NCBI GenBank assembly: GCA_964023205.1
Contig: OZ026833.1
Coordinates: 31,150,830 to 31,214,829, forward strand
Source: Lutraria lutraria
Taxonomy: Eukaryota > Mollusca > Bivalvia > Venerida > Mactridae
DNA: 64,000 bases
Direction: 5' to 3'
This document shows positions 41,901 to 53,293 of the stretch, one piece after another (within the stretch, counting starts at the first letter, position 1; each line of letters begins with the position of its first letter). A program made the translations under genes and the position numbers. Under the pieces are notes generated by a model. The model ran no database searches. It had not been told where the DNA came from and saw nothing but the letters and a program-made list of their open reading frames with translations.

Positions 41901-44900
41901 TGACTGCTAAAAGGCACAAATTGTGAGGCAGAGAATTTTCCATTCCTTGTGCCTAATTAAAAGTCTTGGGTAGATGGAGTAACCAGAAACAAACACATGT
42001 TTCTTTATGCCTTATAAATATTGTAGAACCTCATGTAGTAGTTATGAAACTACAGCCATAAAATCAATGTGAGATGTCTTTTGTGGCCAAGTTGTTGATA
42101 ACACTATCTTACTGAAGTGAGTGTTTCTGTTGTATTTATGTGTTCAGTTTTTTTTTTCAATAATTGATACTTTACTTCATTAAGTTGCCTTTGAATTTCT
42201 GTAACAAACGGTTACTGGAAACATTAAAAGTGAAACTTACTTGTTTGAATTCAGGCTAATCCAGCTATGGTGAAAACAATGGAAAGAGAGAAACAAGCTC
42301 TATTCAACCAGCTTAGAGACCTGGAGTGGCGTCTGGACCAAGAATCAAAGGTAGGATGAAAATGGACATTCATTGAAAATCCATTGCGTTTTGGTGACAT
42401 TTTTACATCATGAATACCATTTTAATGGAGTTAACATTAATAGTGGCTGTTGTTCATTGTACCTTATTCAAAGCTTTGCTTTAAGCACATAGGCAAGTTT
42501 TCAGCATAATCAGTTGTGGTGATCGAGTCATTTGGATAAGAAACCCTTTTGTATTGGTTTAGTATGAAAAGACAAATATACAAGCTATGATCTGTTTGCT
42601 GCTTTCAGTAATTGATGCATTCTTCTTGAAACATTTTTTTCTAGGCATATCATAAAGCAAATGATGAACGAAAACAGTATGCGGTAGAAATAAATGCAAC
42701 AAAGGGTAACATTGATGGTAACAAAGCAAGACAAAGGGCAGCAGTTAGCCTTCAACAGAGAGAAGTTGAGAGTATGTCCAGATCCCCACGGTTACTTGGG
42801 TAGGTTGTGTAAAATTATATGTTAATAACATAATTATGTTGGTGCAGCAATTTTTTATTTGCTACCTTAAAGGTACAAATGAGAATTCAGCTACAACCTT
42901 CTTCTTTTGAAAGGACTTTTATTGATTAGCAGTCTAGTCACTTAAAATGACACAATTTTCTGTTTAATTGTATGCACAGTACAACCTCTGTAGAGCAACA
43001 CCCTGTCCGAGCTGCAAATATTGGCCATTGATTAGAGGTTGTTGCTCTACAGAGGTTAAATTTATGGTAAATATCAACTTAGGGAAATTTTGAAGGTGTG
43101 TTATAGAGAGGTTGTTGCTCTACAAAGTGCCACTCTAGAGAGGTTTTACTGTATAACAAATCAGTATTTCTTTTTCAAAATTTCTCTCAGTCCATTTATT
43201 TGATGTGTACATTCTTCTATATGTATGTATGAAGTTAAGAAAATATTTCAAAGTCATCTATCAGTTGTGTTTGTATGTGAATTTATACTTAAAATGAATG
43301 ATAAGTTCCCACATTAACCTAAGGCAATCATATACTTACATACAGATATATTTTTCTGTGTGCAATTAAACTGTACACAATTACCGGTATGTGCAAAGTA
43401 ACAAATAAATCATTACTGCATAACATTTTTATGAAGAATTGACAGTTGAATTTACATCATTTGCATATAATTTATCAAAAGTTATTGCAGTCAAAGACAT
43501 TTAAATTCCAATCACCTCTGATAATATACCTTTTATGTGAAAAATGGGAGTTGCTTCAGGGATCTATCTTGGTCAATATTAAGTTTCTGCAGGGACTGTT
43601 TAGATGATCCTAATATTGCCCATATCCAGAATATTGTTATTTTATTAAACCCAATACAAACAAACAACAAGAGTGATTTAAAGATTTCACACTAGATATA
43701 AGGAAAGATACAACATGAGAAAAACTTCACTCAATGACAAGGATCCGAAGGACTCCAAGGCTTCATCAAGGGTATCATTGACAAGCAGAGCCCCTAGCTC
43801 ACGAATTTCTACTAACGATGTTAGGTATCGATGGCAAACACTAATTACTGATGTTTGAAATGATGACTGATGCTTTTTTAAGCCTTAATAAGCATGTGCC
43901 TGTATTGGCGTTTTGTCCATTCTATGTTGTTGTTCTATTCTTGTGTATCTTAAAGTTATATAGCCAAGTAAGAATATGTCAGCTGTTTAATGTCATTTTA
44001 TATAATTAGTGGTAATTCATTGCAGGTAATTTGAATAGATTATTCAATCTCACTGTAAAATTCACCTTATGTAAGGGATTACCTTGAATCTTATCTAGCA
44101 AAAATAGTAAATCCTACAGTCACTGATTGTGTACCAAGATGAAGATCATCTTAGAAACTTTGATATCTTGAATAATTGAATTACTTAGTAGTACTTAGGA
44201 TTTTCATCAATACATGTACATTTTGTATGTCATTGTATAAGCTATAGTGCACCATATAGAGAACAATATACCTTGTTGCATAGTAATTATTGTGTTATAA
44301 GCAACTAATCATTTAATTTCAGATTAAAGAAACAATTACATGTATGGGTTAACTTTTTTCATATTTCTTTGGTGTCATTGTCTTTTAGATATTTAACGTA
44401 AGGGATATAACAATGTTCGGGAAGGTTAAATTGGTGTTAAAAAACTACATTGTATGTGTATGATAATATATTGTTTTATATGTTTTATGACTGCATTTAG
44501 GTCTTTATGTAAAACATGTTTGTTGTAATTGTTTAAGTCTTAGCTATGTTTGCGCTATTTAATATGGTAGTTCATGCATGGTGTTATGAGTGAATAACTA
44601 ATTACATAAAGTAAATTTTCAAGCATATTGACCTTGACTGCATACTAGTATCAAACAATTAATGGTAATATGATCTTCTCGCTTTTTGATTGAAAGTCTT
44701 GTCCAAAACCTACTAGTACATATGTATAAAAATGTTAATTAAGTTCATTAGTGTAGTTTTTTAAGTGAAGTACACTATTGAAGTGCTTAAATGATTAAAT
44801 AACAGTTCAAAATAGTTATTCATGATGACTTTACATGTTCTGTATTTATATTGTATCATTAATTTGTTGTGGAATAAAATCTTCAAAATGGGATACCAGT

Positions 44901-47200
44901 ATGTAAGTGTAAGGACAGAACTTGATATCATTTAAAATATAGTTCCAGAACTAGTAGATCTAGTTCACTGACAAAGAAGAGTTCAAGGTCATCTATAGGA
45001 GCAAGTCGTAACAGCCTTAGGTATAAGCCAAGAACCACACTGTTGAGATGCATCATGGGATTATTTGAAAATAAATACATGCAGCACTGTAAACAGCCAT
45101 ATTACAAAGTAACAGTGCCTTGTTGTTTGTGATTGTCTCTACTTGAATAGAATAAGTACATAAATATTTGTTTGAAAGGTCAATATAAAATTTTGAAATC
45201 TTACCATATTTGTCACAATTCTTTATCTGGTAAGCTTTATAAACAGATGATTTAAACATCAGTTACTTTGTAACTTACTGTTTACAATGTTAACTAAAAT
45301 TAGACAGAAGAGTTGATGTGATAAAGAACTATCATTACTACAAACAATTGAAAAGCTGCAACTGTTCATTTCAGAAATGCTGAATTTCTTGCTATGTTTT
45401 TTGGCAAGAAAGAGGCAACTCATTCCTTAAGGTCCACGAGGTCTAGTCGAAGGTCAATTCCAAAAATACCCTAAATATGATACTCATTAAGTGGTAATAA
45501 AGTTTTATTGGCTTTGAAACTCTTCCTGTAGGTTCTTTGTAATATAACTGTTTACAGTCTTTTGTTGGTCTATATTGTAGCATACTTGCAATGGGTCAAA
45601 GGTCATTGTACTTTCACAACCTTATTCTGTCTTGTGAAACATGTTATGGTCTGGTTGATATGTCTGAATATGGTGTACAAAGTCACTAACTAACCTTTTG
45701 ATGTGTTTACAGGTGTTTCGGGATATTTTTGCATGTTTCATGAACCAAAACTTATTTTTCTTTAAAGTACAGACAAATTAGGTGCTTTGCAAGTAAATTG
45801 ATGGCCACTATGTCAAGGTTTTCTACCATTTAATGGATTTGCTTGATTTTGATAAATATTTTATGATGATATAAACAAGTCACTTAAATGATAATGACCA
45901 CATGTGTTCATGTTTTGAAATTAAATCATAGCAAAACCTTTTTCTTCATCTGAGTTCTTGCACTTTTTATGGTTGCATAATTCCTTCTTTAGCCAGCCAG
46001 GTACTGTCACATCTAACAGTACATTGTTCAAATTACAAAATTCATTTTAACCTAGCATTATTTTTTCAATCAGTTCATAAAAAATTATGTTATTTATTAG
46101 CTACAGAAAATATCAAATTAGATATCCCATATCAGGACTCATCTCTAGTTCATTTTGATACCTGCCATGAAAACATGCAATGGCTTATAGGTTAGTGAAC
46201 TTGTATTAAAAGAAATATAATTTTGAGACAAATGTTTACACCTGTCGGTAGTTTTCTTGTTGATGGATAGTTAATATGTATAATTGTTCAAATTGATCTG
46301 TTTGTAACAATTTCTCATATTGACTGCATGAATTGTGCTTTTATTTAGTAGATTCATTTTATGAAAATGTTTTTTAACTTTTAATGCTGATTACCTATGG
46401 CCACATCGAAAAAATATAATCATGTGATCTGTCTCTTTTCAAAACAATTCATTTTTGCAACTAGATAAGATTTCATTGTCTTGCAAAGGAAATATCAATT
46501 TGTAATTTTATGATGTTTTGTTCCCTGTCCACGACACTTTTATGAGCTAAATTATGAGATAGCTTACAAACTATTTTTTTCTTGTGGCTTAAATTAGAAT
46601 ATCTAAACATTAACATTGTATCATTAGCATTCATTTGGGTGCTATGCATTTTAAAATTCTTTATTTTTACTTTTGTATTCTTAGATGTACATATGAAATG
46701 TCTCAACCAATATTCAAGCTGTCTTAATTACATTTTTTTGTCATAGGATACAAGATTACATTAATTATTGTCAGTAGAATCAAACCAACCTATTAAAATA
46801 ATAGTTTGTTTGTGTAAAGAAAGTGAAATTGACTGTCAATACACTATTTTTTGTTGTGATTATTCAAATTAAGGTTTTGCATCCTAAGCTATTCATGCCC
46901 ACATCTTCTCTACTACCATGTTTGGAATGCAATGGAGGTACATGTCTAAGTACTGGTATATAACCCAGGAGAGATAATATGGTAATTTAACTGTTACACA
47001 TAATCTTAATACCAAAAGTGCTGTGAAGCTATAAACAGAAATATAGGGAAAAACAAAATTATGTTGAACATTTTAAAAATACATGATTTATTTCTATTTT
47101 TAGCAACATACCGGAAGATCAAAGAATAATAGATCCAAAGCGGGGGCCGATCAAAAAGACTGCAGCAGTGAAAAATCTACCAAGCCTAGAAACAACTTGA
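20991..47200 (+). CDS. CCDC169: CCDC169-like coiled-coil protein, multi-exon gene
   Basis: Seen: plus-strand exons joined in frame: 20991-21061, 24850-24932, 29785-29898, 31930-31968, 34594-34635, 35146-35163, 36989-37093, 40003-40049, 42255-42350, 42645-42799, 43696-43824, 44943-45020, 47104-47200. They total 1074 nt, 357 residues plus TGA. The N-terminal half (about 5-122) is coiled coil, including EMLDQSARELRITVEELEKR and NEWKTRFETQEEMNQQLERQ. Residues 123-170 are Ser/Thr/Pro-rich. A second helical block carries KTMEREKQALFNQLRDLEWR and AYHKANDERK. A basic Ser-rich tail (257-326) leads to a C-terminus with DPKRGPIKK and NLPSLE. Known: these blocks match my memory of vertebrate CCDC169, which is shorter (about 210 residues); its molecular function is poorly defined. 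The mid-region small exons and Ser-rich exons are extra relative to that memory. The start is the first ATG before the conserved helix. The order of the small exons is supported by phase; the 39- and 42-nt exons are the least certain. Confidence 0.85.
21398..23924. mobile_element. 2.5 kb DNA transposon with ACGTTG-rich ends in CCDC169 intron 1
   Basis: The left end CCCAGCAAACAC (21398) is the exact reverse complement of GTGTTTGCTGGG at 23913-23924. Just inside each end are many copies of ACGTTG/CAACGT (about 21411-21535 and 23784-23908). The interior is AT-rich with minus-strand exon-like fragments, but no intact transposase frame. No target duplication was recognised, so the exact boundary could shift by a base or two. 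Superfamily not assigned. Confidence 0.7.
21513..21622. repeat. 22-bp tandem repeat inside the transposon end
   Basis: Four to five imperfect copies of GTATACAACCAAAATCCAAC plus two bases. This is part of the subterminal region of the element at 21398-23924. Confidence 0.7.
24485..24800 (+). repeat. tRNA-headed SINE in CCDC169 intron 1
   Basis: A tRNA-like head has A-box TTAGCTCAGTGGTTAGAACG and B-box GGTTGTGAGTTCAAACC. A body follows, ending TGAAATAATGTTGAAAATGG and GTTCAGCC before an ATAATAATAA tail. That 3' wording is common in mollusc SINEs as I recall them. It is not the family at 19732. Confidence 0.65.
26066..26200. repeat. CCCCCGC-hairpin / GTCCGTCCG interspersed repeat, in CCDC169 intron 2
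   Basis: ATACCCCCGC and GCGGGGGTAT form a hairpin at 26071-26103. TTGGAGTCACTCTGTTGG, GTC/CGT-rich sequence and GGAGCGAACTACTTCCACAT follow. The same order is found in reverse at 61838-62175, so this is one family. Confidence 0.6.
27247..27282 (+). other. Possible 36-nt cassette exon of CCDC169
   Basis: AG at 27245-27246 and a strong donor (GAGA then GTAAGT) bound a phase-1 to phase-1 exon adding DAGKTVLDINME between exons 2 and 3. Its insertion keeps the frame. It would separate two blocks that are contiguous in vertebrate CCDC169 as I recall it, so it is more likely alternative than constitutive. Confidence 0.4.
32364..33272. repeat. ~0.9 kb element with about four 165-bp internal tandem repeats
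   Basis: Edges carry short inverted repeats (TTACCAGAGA near 32371 and TCTGGTGAGC near 33235). Inside, GCCTAGAGCTTAGATATTTG, TGTAGCATTGTCTAGTGGAC and a GGGGTCACTTGATT block recur about every 160-168 bp (anchors near 32596, 32760, 32928 and 33088). It lies in CCDC169 intron 4. There is no coding content. Confidence 0.65.
33561..33648. repeat. 22-bp tandem repeat, four units
   Basis: Unit ATGATTTGCCTCTTTTTGTT plus AA, four near-perfect copies, in CCDC169 intron 4. Confidence 0.85.
40091..40230. repeat. 47-bp tandem repeat, three units
   Basis: ATATTCACTCAAATTCTAT recurs at 40091, 40138 and 40185, with the following AT-rich sequence also repeated. It lies in a CCDC169 intron, 42 bp after the exon ending at 40049. 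Confidence 0.85.
41235..41310. repeat. Strong hairpin, 76 bp
   Basis: CAACGCAACAGTGTCGTAAC (41243-41262) pairs with its near-exact complement at 41283-41302 around an 18-20 base loop. CGAGG/CCTCG extends the stem. It lies in a CCDC169 intron; probably a small fold-back insertion. Confidence 0.65.
42976..43153. mobile_element. Pogo/Tigger-like MITE in a CCDC169 intron
   Basis: The left end CAGTACAACCTCTGTAGAGC and the right end (reverse complement TACAGTAAAACCTCTCTAGA) are imperfect inverted repeats. GAGGTTGTTGCTCTACA recurs inside in opposite sense to the left end. No coding content. Confidence 0.55.
45375..45474 (+). other. Alternative terminal (or internal) exon of CCDC169
   Basis: TTTCAG at 45369-45374 opens a frame in the phase left by the exon ending at 45020: RNAEFLAMFFGKKEATH, then an SR-rich stretch, SIPKIP and TAA at 45472-45474. 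Read through, this gives a second C-terminus lacking the conserved last exon. Two inner donors (after 45440 or 45452) also leave phase 2 and would allow splicing on to 47104, so it could be internal. Confidence 0.5.
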
Positions 47201-48762
47201 GAGTGGCTTTTCTCAATGTTTAGATTATCATTTAGTCTTAGATACTATCAAAACATATACTAGAATGTGTACTAGTCAAGGAGCCATCTGTATTGTTATG
47301 TGTAGCCTATAAAAGACACCCATTACATTACTAGTATACACAGTTTATTACAGTATTAAATAGTACATATCAAAAAATGCACATGTAATTCAATTTCATG
47401 TAGAATTTTAAGGTTTGTTCTGGTTCTGTCTTTGATTCATTTAGATTGTTTGTCAGTAATAGCTGTCAGCTATTTTGACTGATATATTGTTCATTCTCAA
47501 TAATGGTTGTCAACCTTTTGACTTAAATATCTCTATTGCAGTTTTATTTCACTTAAAGAAATAATGGCACAATATGATGTAGGTGTTAATCAACTGCTGT
47601 TTTAACCTTTACTGCAAATCAACTTTGTTTCGTCTTTTCCTGGTTCAATGTATCTATCGCAGCTTTTATGACATATTGTCAACAAAAAAATTAAAATGTT
47701 AAATCTTCCAAAGAAACAATGCCCCCAAATCAAATAGCATTAATAGGGTTATTGGCTAATATATGTGCTATATATCAGAAGGGGTGAATGTATCAATGGG
47801 CCCAGACCAATTTGCCAAAGGAATAACATGTAGGTACTTTCTTGCACTCACCCTGCAGTCAAAACTAAAAGCAAGCAGTTTGAAGTGATACACATCGTTC
47901 TATTCTTTAGTGGTAAGCAGGTAATGAATAAGTCTATGTATGCAATCCCTTGCTGCTGTGACTTAGACACTGGTGAACTTCAGAATGCAATTGACTATGT
48001 TGTCTATCTAATCAGTAAACTTTAAATGTTGCCATTTACATTTTATTTGTTAGTTAATCATTGATGGTTTGGACATATGCTGTCTATTCAATCATAATTG
48101 TGTTGTATATGGTGGTGTCGTTGTAATGTATTTTTAAAGAACTGTTTTGAATGCTATGTTAGAGTCTGACGAATTGAATGAACGTTGATATCAATTTTTG
48201 TTATTATTGTGATACCCAAAAGGTAATTTCGTGACCAGATCTAGTCTGCCTTTAAACTTACATTAACTAAAAAAAAAACCTGGACAAAGTCTACTCTTTC
48301 GTTGATATATTGGCAAGACGTTAAACAAATAAACCAAGTAAGAACCACTAGTGCAAACAAAAGTATATAGTTTTATCTAATTTATCAAATATATGTTCAA
48401 GACTGACATAGATTACTTTGAATGTGATTCATAGAATTCATGTAATTAGATGAAAGATCAATAAGTGTATTTTCTGAGTTTTGAATTTGTCCAATTTGTA
48501 ATGTTGTAATCATGTAAATAAAATATAAATGTAATTATGTCTTTAAATCATTGTTCAACTACGGTAAAATCACTGTTTATTGTTTATTTTCTTATAGTCT
48601 ATGTTTATGTGCCTACAACTTGTGTCTTTTTCGAAAATTTATAACATGAACTTTTTCCAAACAATTTGTAAATATATTTTAGATAATGAATTATAAATGT
48701 CATAGCTTTCCTTGTTAGAAGAGTTATGATTTTGTGTTATTTTTACCTTTTTAAAAATAAAA
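47201..48762 (+). other. 3'UTR of CCDC169 (inferred extent)
   Basis: There is no open frame after the TGA at 47198-47200. The sequence is AT-rich and runs to candidate poly(A) signals at 48517-48522 and 48756-48761. The extent is inferred from those signals alone. Confidence 0.5.
48517..48522 (+). terminator. Candidate polyadenylation signal, CCDC169
   Basis: AATAAA 1.3 kb after the CCDC169 stop, the first clear hexamer in a gene-free stretch. Confidence 0.45.
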
Positions 48763-48766
48763 TAAA
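48756..48766 (+). terminator. Second candidate polyadenylation signal, CCDC169
   Basis: Two overlapping AATAAA hexamers (48756-48761 and 48761-48766) just before the fold-back element at 48895. Confidence 0.4.
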
Positions 48767-48894
48767 TATTTGCTTTACATGCTTTGTATGAACATATTCT
48801 TCTATTATTTTATTATGATTGTTATATATTACAAGTAGCAATAAAATATTTAGTATTTACAGTATAGTATTGTTGTGTTTGGACATATTGAGCG

Positions 48895-49339
48895 CATAGG
48901 CACTCGATTCTGTGATTTGTATACGTTTACAGACGCTATTTTTCAATTTCACCCATCAAACAACGCAAATCTGTCGAAAGAAGTCTTCATTTTTTTCCCT
49001 TATCGAGTATTTAAAAACACCAAGGTAGTGAACTCGCCATTTTTTCAATTGACGGAAGTGACGAAAATAAGTGTGGGTTTCGGCTTTCCTTCTAAAAGCT
49101 GTCAAATAGTTTAAAGTTGGGGCACACTACAACGAAAGCAAGGTTCCCAGAAAGCACATGCAGATTAGAAGGAAAACCGTTACCCACCCTTATTTTCGTC
49201 ACTTCCGTCAATCGAAAAGATGGCGACTGCACTACCTAGGTGTTTTTATACACTCAGTAAAGGGAAAAATTGAAGATTTTTCTTTCGACAGATTTGCGTT
49301 GTTTGATGGGTGAAATTGAAAAATAATCGAGTGCCTATG
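48895..49339. mobile_element. 445-bp fold-back element downstream of CCDC169
   Basis: The left arm begins CATAGGCACTCGATT and the right arm ends with AATCGAGTGCCTATG. Long stretches match in reverse complement, for example TTTCACCCATCAAACAACGC on the left and its complement near 49300, and TTGACGGAAGTGACGAAAAT. The spacer is about 75 bp. No coding content. Confidence 0.75.
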
Positions 49340-50989
49340 ATTGAGAGTTGCATTGTGGCAATGTTGTTCAGCGTTATTTTACATTTCAATTGAAAGATAA
49401 ATGGTTCTTATCTTTTTTTACAAAATTCAGTACAATGAACGCTTAATTATGGATATTTCACATCTCAAAATGCATAGTGAGTGAGCCAATATTTAAGTTG
49501 TTTGCCAGATATTTAAATACAGTTGCTTACGTTCTCGACTGGCTAGATGGTTTATCACTAGTTAACACAAGTCTATTCCGGCTGAGAATCACAAATCCCA
49601 CCCGAGAACAGACAAAATTTACTAGTAATGGAGCTACCTTACTAGCACATGGAAACTAATAAGAGTCGGGTGAAAACGTGTACATAAATTTTAAAGGTAC
49701 ATGTACTAATATGTTCATGCGAATTATTTGCCCGTGTTAGCCTCAATCGTATGGTATTTATGGAGGTGCAATAGAGTCATGGACCATCTTTTACAGAAAA
49801 CTGTTGAACGCACTTTGGTCCAAATACGTATCCCTACTAGCATTCAGAATTTCTGCGTACACACAATTATTGGCCAAGCTACGCCCCTGGCTGGTGATTC
49901 TACACAGATTTACGAATGGCTTCTTAACCACTATATCACTCGCCTGAGTTGCTACAAGTATGTTATTCCATGCAGAACCCGGGTTTCCATTGCAACCAAA
50001 AGAAACAAAATAAATAATAGTTTTGTCCTTAACCACATGGTCTTAAGCGTAGATTTTTGACATGGAACACCACATAAAGACAGTACATCAAAGTTACTGT
50101 AATAATGTTCCTGGTATTGTAATTAACCCCACCCCAGGGGTTAAACGTTTTGCATTGACATATATTGGAAAATGTTTTAAAACCTCATTTTGTACGAAGC
50201 ACAAGCTTCAGCGATAAGATATGTTGCATATATAGCAACATGTAAAGGCCATCTAGCAAAATGCTAACATGGTATCCCGAGGTCTATTATCAAACGCATT
50301 TTTACTTACTGCAGCACAAATGTGCAAGTAATACTGCCATAAATTGTGAGCATCCCAGATCCACTTGGCCCTATTGTTAATACAACCTTTCGTTGTTACA
50401 AAGAAACAACGTAACTTAACATGTTAATATAATGTATACTTGTGATTGTATCAAGCTTCAAGCACACACCTGTTTAAAAGCGATTCCAACTTCATTTTGT
50501 ATTCTAATCATTGCTTACCTTCTCCACGCATATGTAATTAATTGATATTGTTTAATATGTAATAACTGCGCACATTTACGTACATTGTGTGAATACTAAT
50601 TGTAACAAATCACCTGTCTGCTTTGCATACAAATAAGTTTTGTATGGTGCAAGTAGATAATGTGAAACTTAATTGCTCCTTTATTACACTTCAGAAGTGT
50701 ATTATTTGGTACCATAGAACTAGTACATCCTAGACGGTTTGTTCAGCCGCATATATCACAGAACGAACATGTATAGTTCGACCGAATATATCACGAATAT
50801 GGTATATAAAATGTGATGGATTCGTGTGGCACACCAAAACGAATATGCCATAAGCACAAAATGCATTTGGTATATAAGGAGACATGTCTACGTTACGTGA
50901 AGAAGCAGTTCAGCACCTAAGGGTTAAAAAATGGTTTTATCAAGCGGTTGTTGCCAATGCATACCTTGACAATATGTCTTTTATTTGTT
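49340..50989. other. Gene-poor intergenic stretch
   Basis: Overlapping frames on both strands around 49728-50060 (up to 110 codons) show no recognisable domain and no splice pattern that joins them to anything. I see no supportable gene here. Confidence 0.5.
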
Positions 50990-51233
50990 TATATCGAGTT
51001 GTACGCCCAATTTCACCAGTCAGAGTCATATGAGGCCGACACTTTACCTAACCATCGTTCCTGGGAAGAACCAGTACTATGGACTCCCATCCTTCGTTAT
51101 CTGCTAAGTGCCTACTTTCTCGCGTAAAGAGATATGGTCGGTAGCGTGACTCGATCCCACAACCCTCGATCAGTGAGAGGTTACGGTGATTTGAAGTCGG
51201 CGACACGAAGCACTCGACCACGGAGGCGGGTCT
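50990..51233 (-). repeat. tRNA-headed SINE, minus strand
   Basis: The reverse complement begins GACCCGCCTCCGTGGTCGAG and continues with the same body as 19732-19968, including GAAAGTAGGCACTTAGC and CATATGACTCTGACTGGTG. Confidence 0.65.
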
Positions 51234-53293
51234 ACAATATGTCTAAAGAAGGAACATTTCACTTAGTTAAAAATTACTGCTTACTATATTAATTTCCTGA
51301 TGTTTCAAGTTATCTTGGATTCGAATACATCGGTACTAATCTTTAGTAGTTTAAGTATAAATTGCAACACCCGCTAATATGAATGACATAGTAGTTAAAC
51401 AAAAAAAGATCGACATGAACTGCATTTACATGTATTGCATGCTACTTTTTTATTGATGGACATAATATTATAACTGACTAAATAAATATAAATCTAGAGT
51501 ACGCAATGATGAATTTAGTCCGACTGTCTGTCCGTCCGTCCTTTTACAGAAAGATTAGTATCAAGGGCTTTTTAGTCTTATTGCCGAGTGTGGGGAATCC
51601 ACGTGACCTAGTGACGTCACAAAGTTATCGTAACAATCGCGTTTTCTGTCATTCGAACTAGGAAAACATCGCGTTAGTGTTTTATTTTTCGTTTTCTGTT
51701 AAATCAACATAACTGTAACAAACTCCTTGTATAAAGAGCAATATCCGGTTCAGAGTTTTGTCACTGTAGGCTCTCTACTTTTTTACTTCTCTTGTCCAAA
51801 CTGTTTGGCAGTGTTGTAAAAATGAGCGTTATTTTTACAAGAAAATTATAGGAATTGACTTAACTACTCATTCAACCCATTCAAACCACGCTTAAAAGCA
51901 ATTTGGCATAGACTTCGATTGTCCGCATGATTTGATTCCTGTAAATATGCTAATTTTTAATTAAACGTGTTTGGGTTTACTTCATTTAGAACTATTATAA
52001 AATAATGTTATTGCTACAAGCAGAGTTAATCACGTTATTTGGATTTGGGCGATTTGGAAATGTTATTGCATCAAGTATAAACATTTCAGGTTTGAATAAC
52101 AATACAAGTAAAAGACGAAGAAATGTACCTGCTTGCAATGAGACGAATTGCGATATACTGCGTACTTAAAGATACATTTGGTGTTGCTTCAATAAATTTG
52201 AACGTCGAGACAGGAATGCTTTCAAGAAAGGTGTGTTTGGAGTGCGGTTGGACGGTGGGGCTAGACAAAACGAGGACAATATGCTATTCACCTTGAAGAT
52301 GGGACTTGATACATAATGTGGATTTTTTTCAATGCCAAATACCTATGGTAGTACGGTCAAGTCTCTTCCAAGAAAGGCATGCTTATGAATGTTATTTTAC
52401 AGGTGACAATACATTGATAATACATGTTTATGCATATTGTGTAGTGTTTGTTTATGTATCGATTTCATTATGTTGTATTTGACTGTTGTATAATACTTGA
52501 TCCGGATAAATATCGTTTACGTTTCATTGCTCTGTAGATGTTATCATTGTCTTAAATATCTATCTGCTCTGTCTTTTATACGATTAGCAATGTTTTGACA
52601 TTGCTTGTAGTAGTGTTGCTATATGATTTGAGTACACGTATGTATAAGTTATTGTGTTATAAATCTATATGCTATAAATGGCTATGTACACTGAATGCAT
52701 TTTTGTTGATATATACGATAGAACAAACCTATTTGAATTGTCCACATGTAAGTAAAAATCGGAATTCTCTTGGCTGCAAGCGCTTCAATAACTTAAAACT
52801 TGTTGTTTAAAGTATGTACAATATTTTTTTAAAAACCAATTGTGACTTAAACAGAAAAAAATGTGCAACATGAAACATTTAGACACATTATTATGATCTT
52901 ATGTCCATAGTTTATGCATATAAAATAAAGTTTCTTAAGTTCAACAGCGTTTTTGTTTTGTTAGTAATATGAAGGTGTAATACAGTTATACCTTATTAGG
53001 TTTTGTATAGTATGCGTTAATCCCCGGGGCACACATTTTACAATATGAACGTAAGCCGTTAAAACACGTTTTGAATTTTTTGGTATATTTCTATTAAATT
53101 GTTCCGTATTATTTAAGTATTATTTATCATCAACCAGCCCATGAAAAGAACATTACAGTAAATACTAAAATATATTTATTAGCACAGTGGTATAAAAGGT
53201 GTTAAAATTATCTTATTCTTATCATTTCATGATCAGGTGTACAGCGAATCTATTGGTAGAGTCGCACATACGCCCTTGTTTTCTAGTTTGTGC
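51234..53293. other. Gene-poor intergenic stretch
   Basis: AT-rich sequence with only short frames and no recognisable gene. A short GTCTGTCCGTCCGTCC run lies near 51526. Confidence 0.45.

Noticed and set aside
49728..50060. Overlapping frames of 110 (plus) and 81 (minus) codons as a gene
   Set aside because: No domain, signal or splice context is recognisable, and the two frames overlap on opposite strands.
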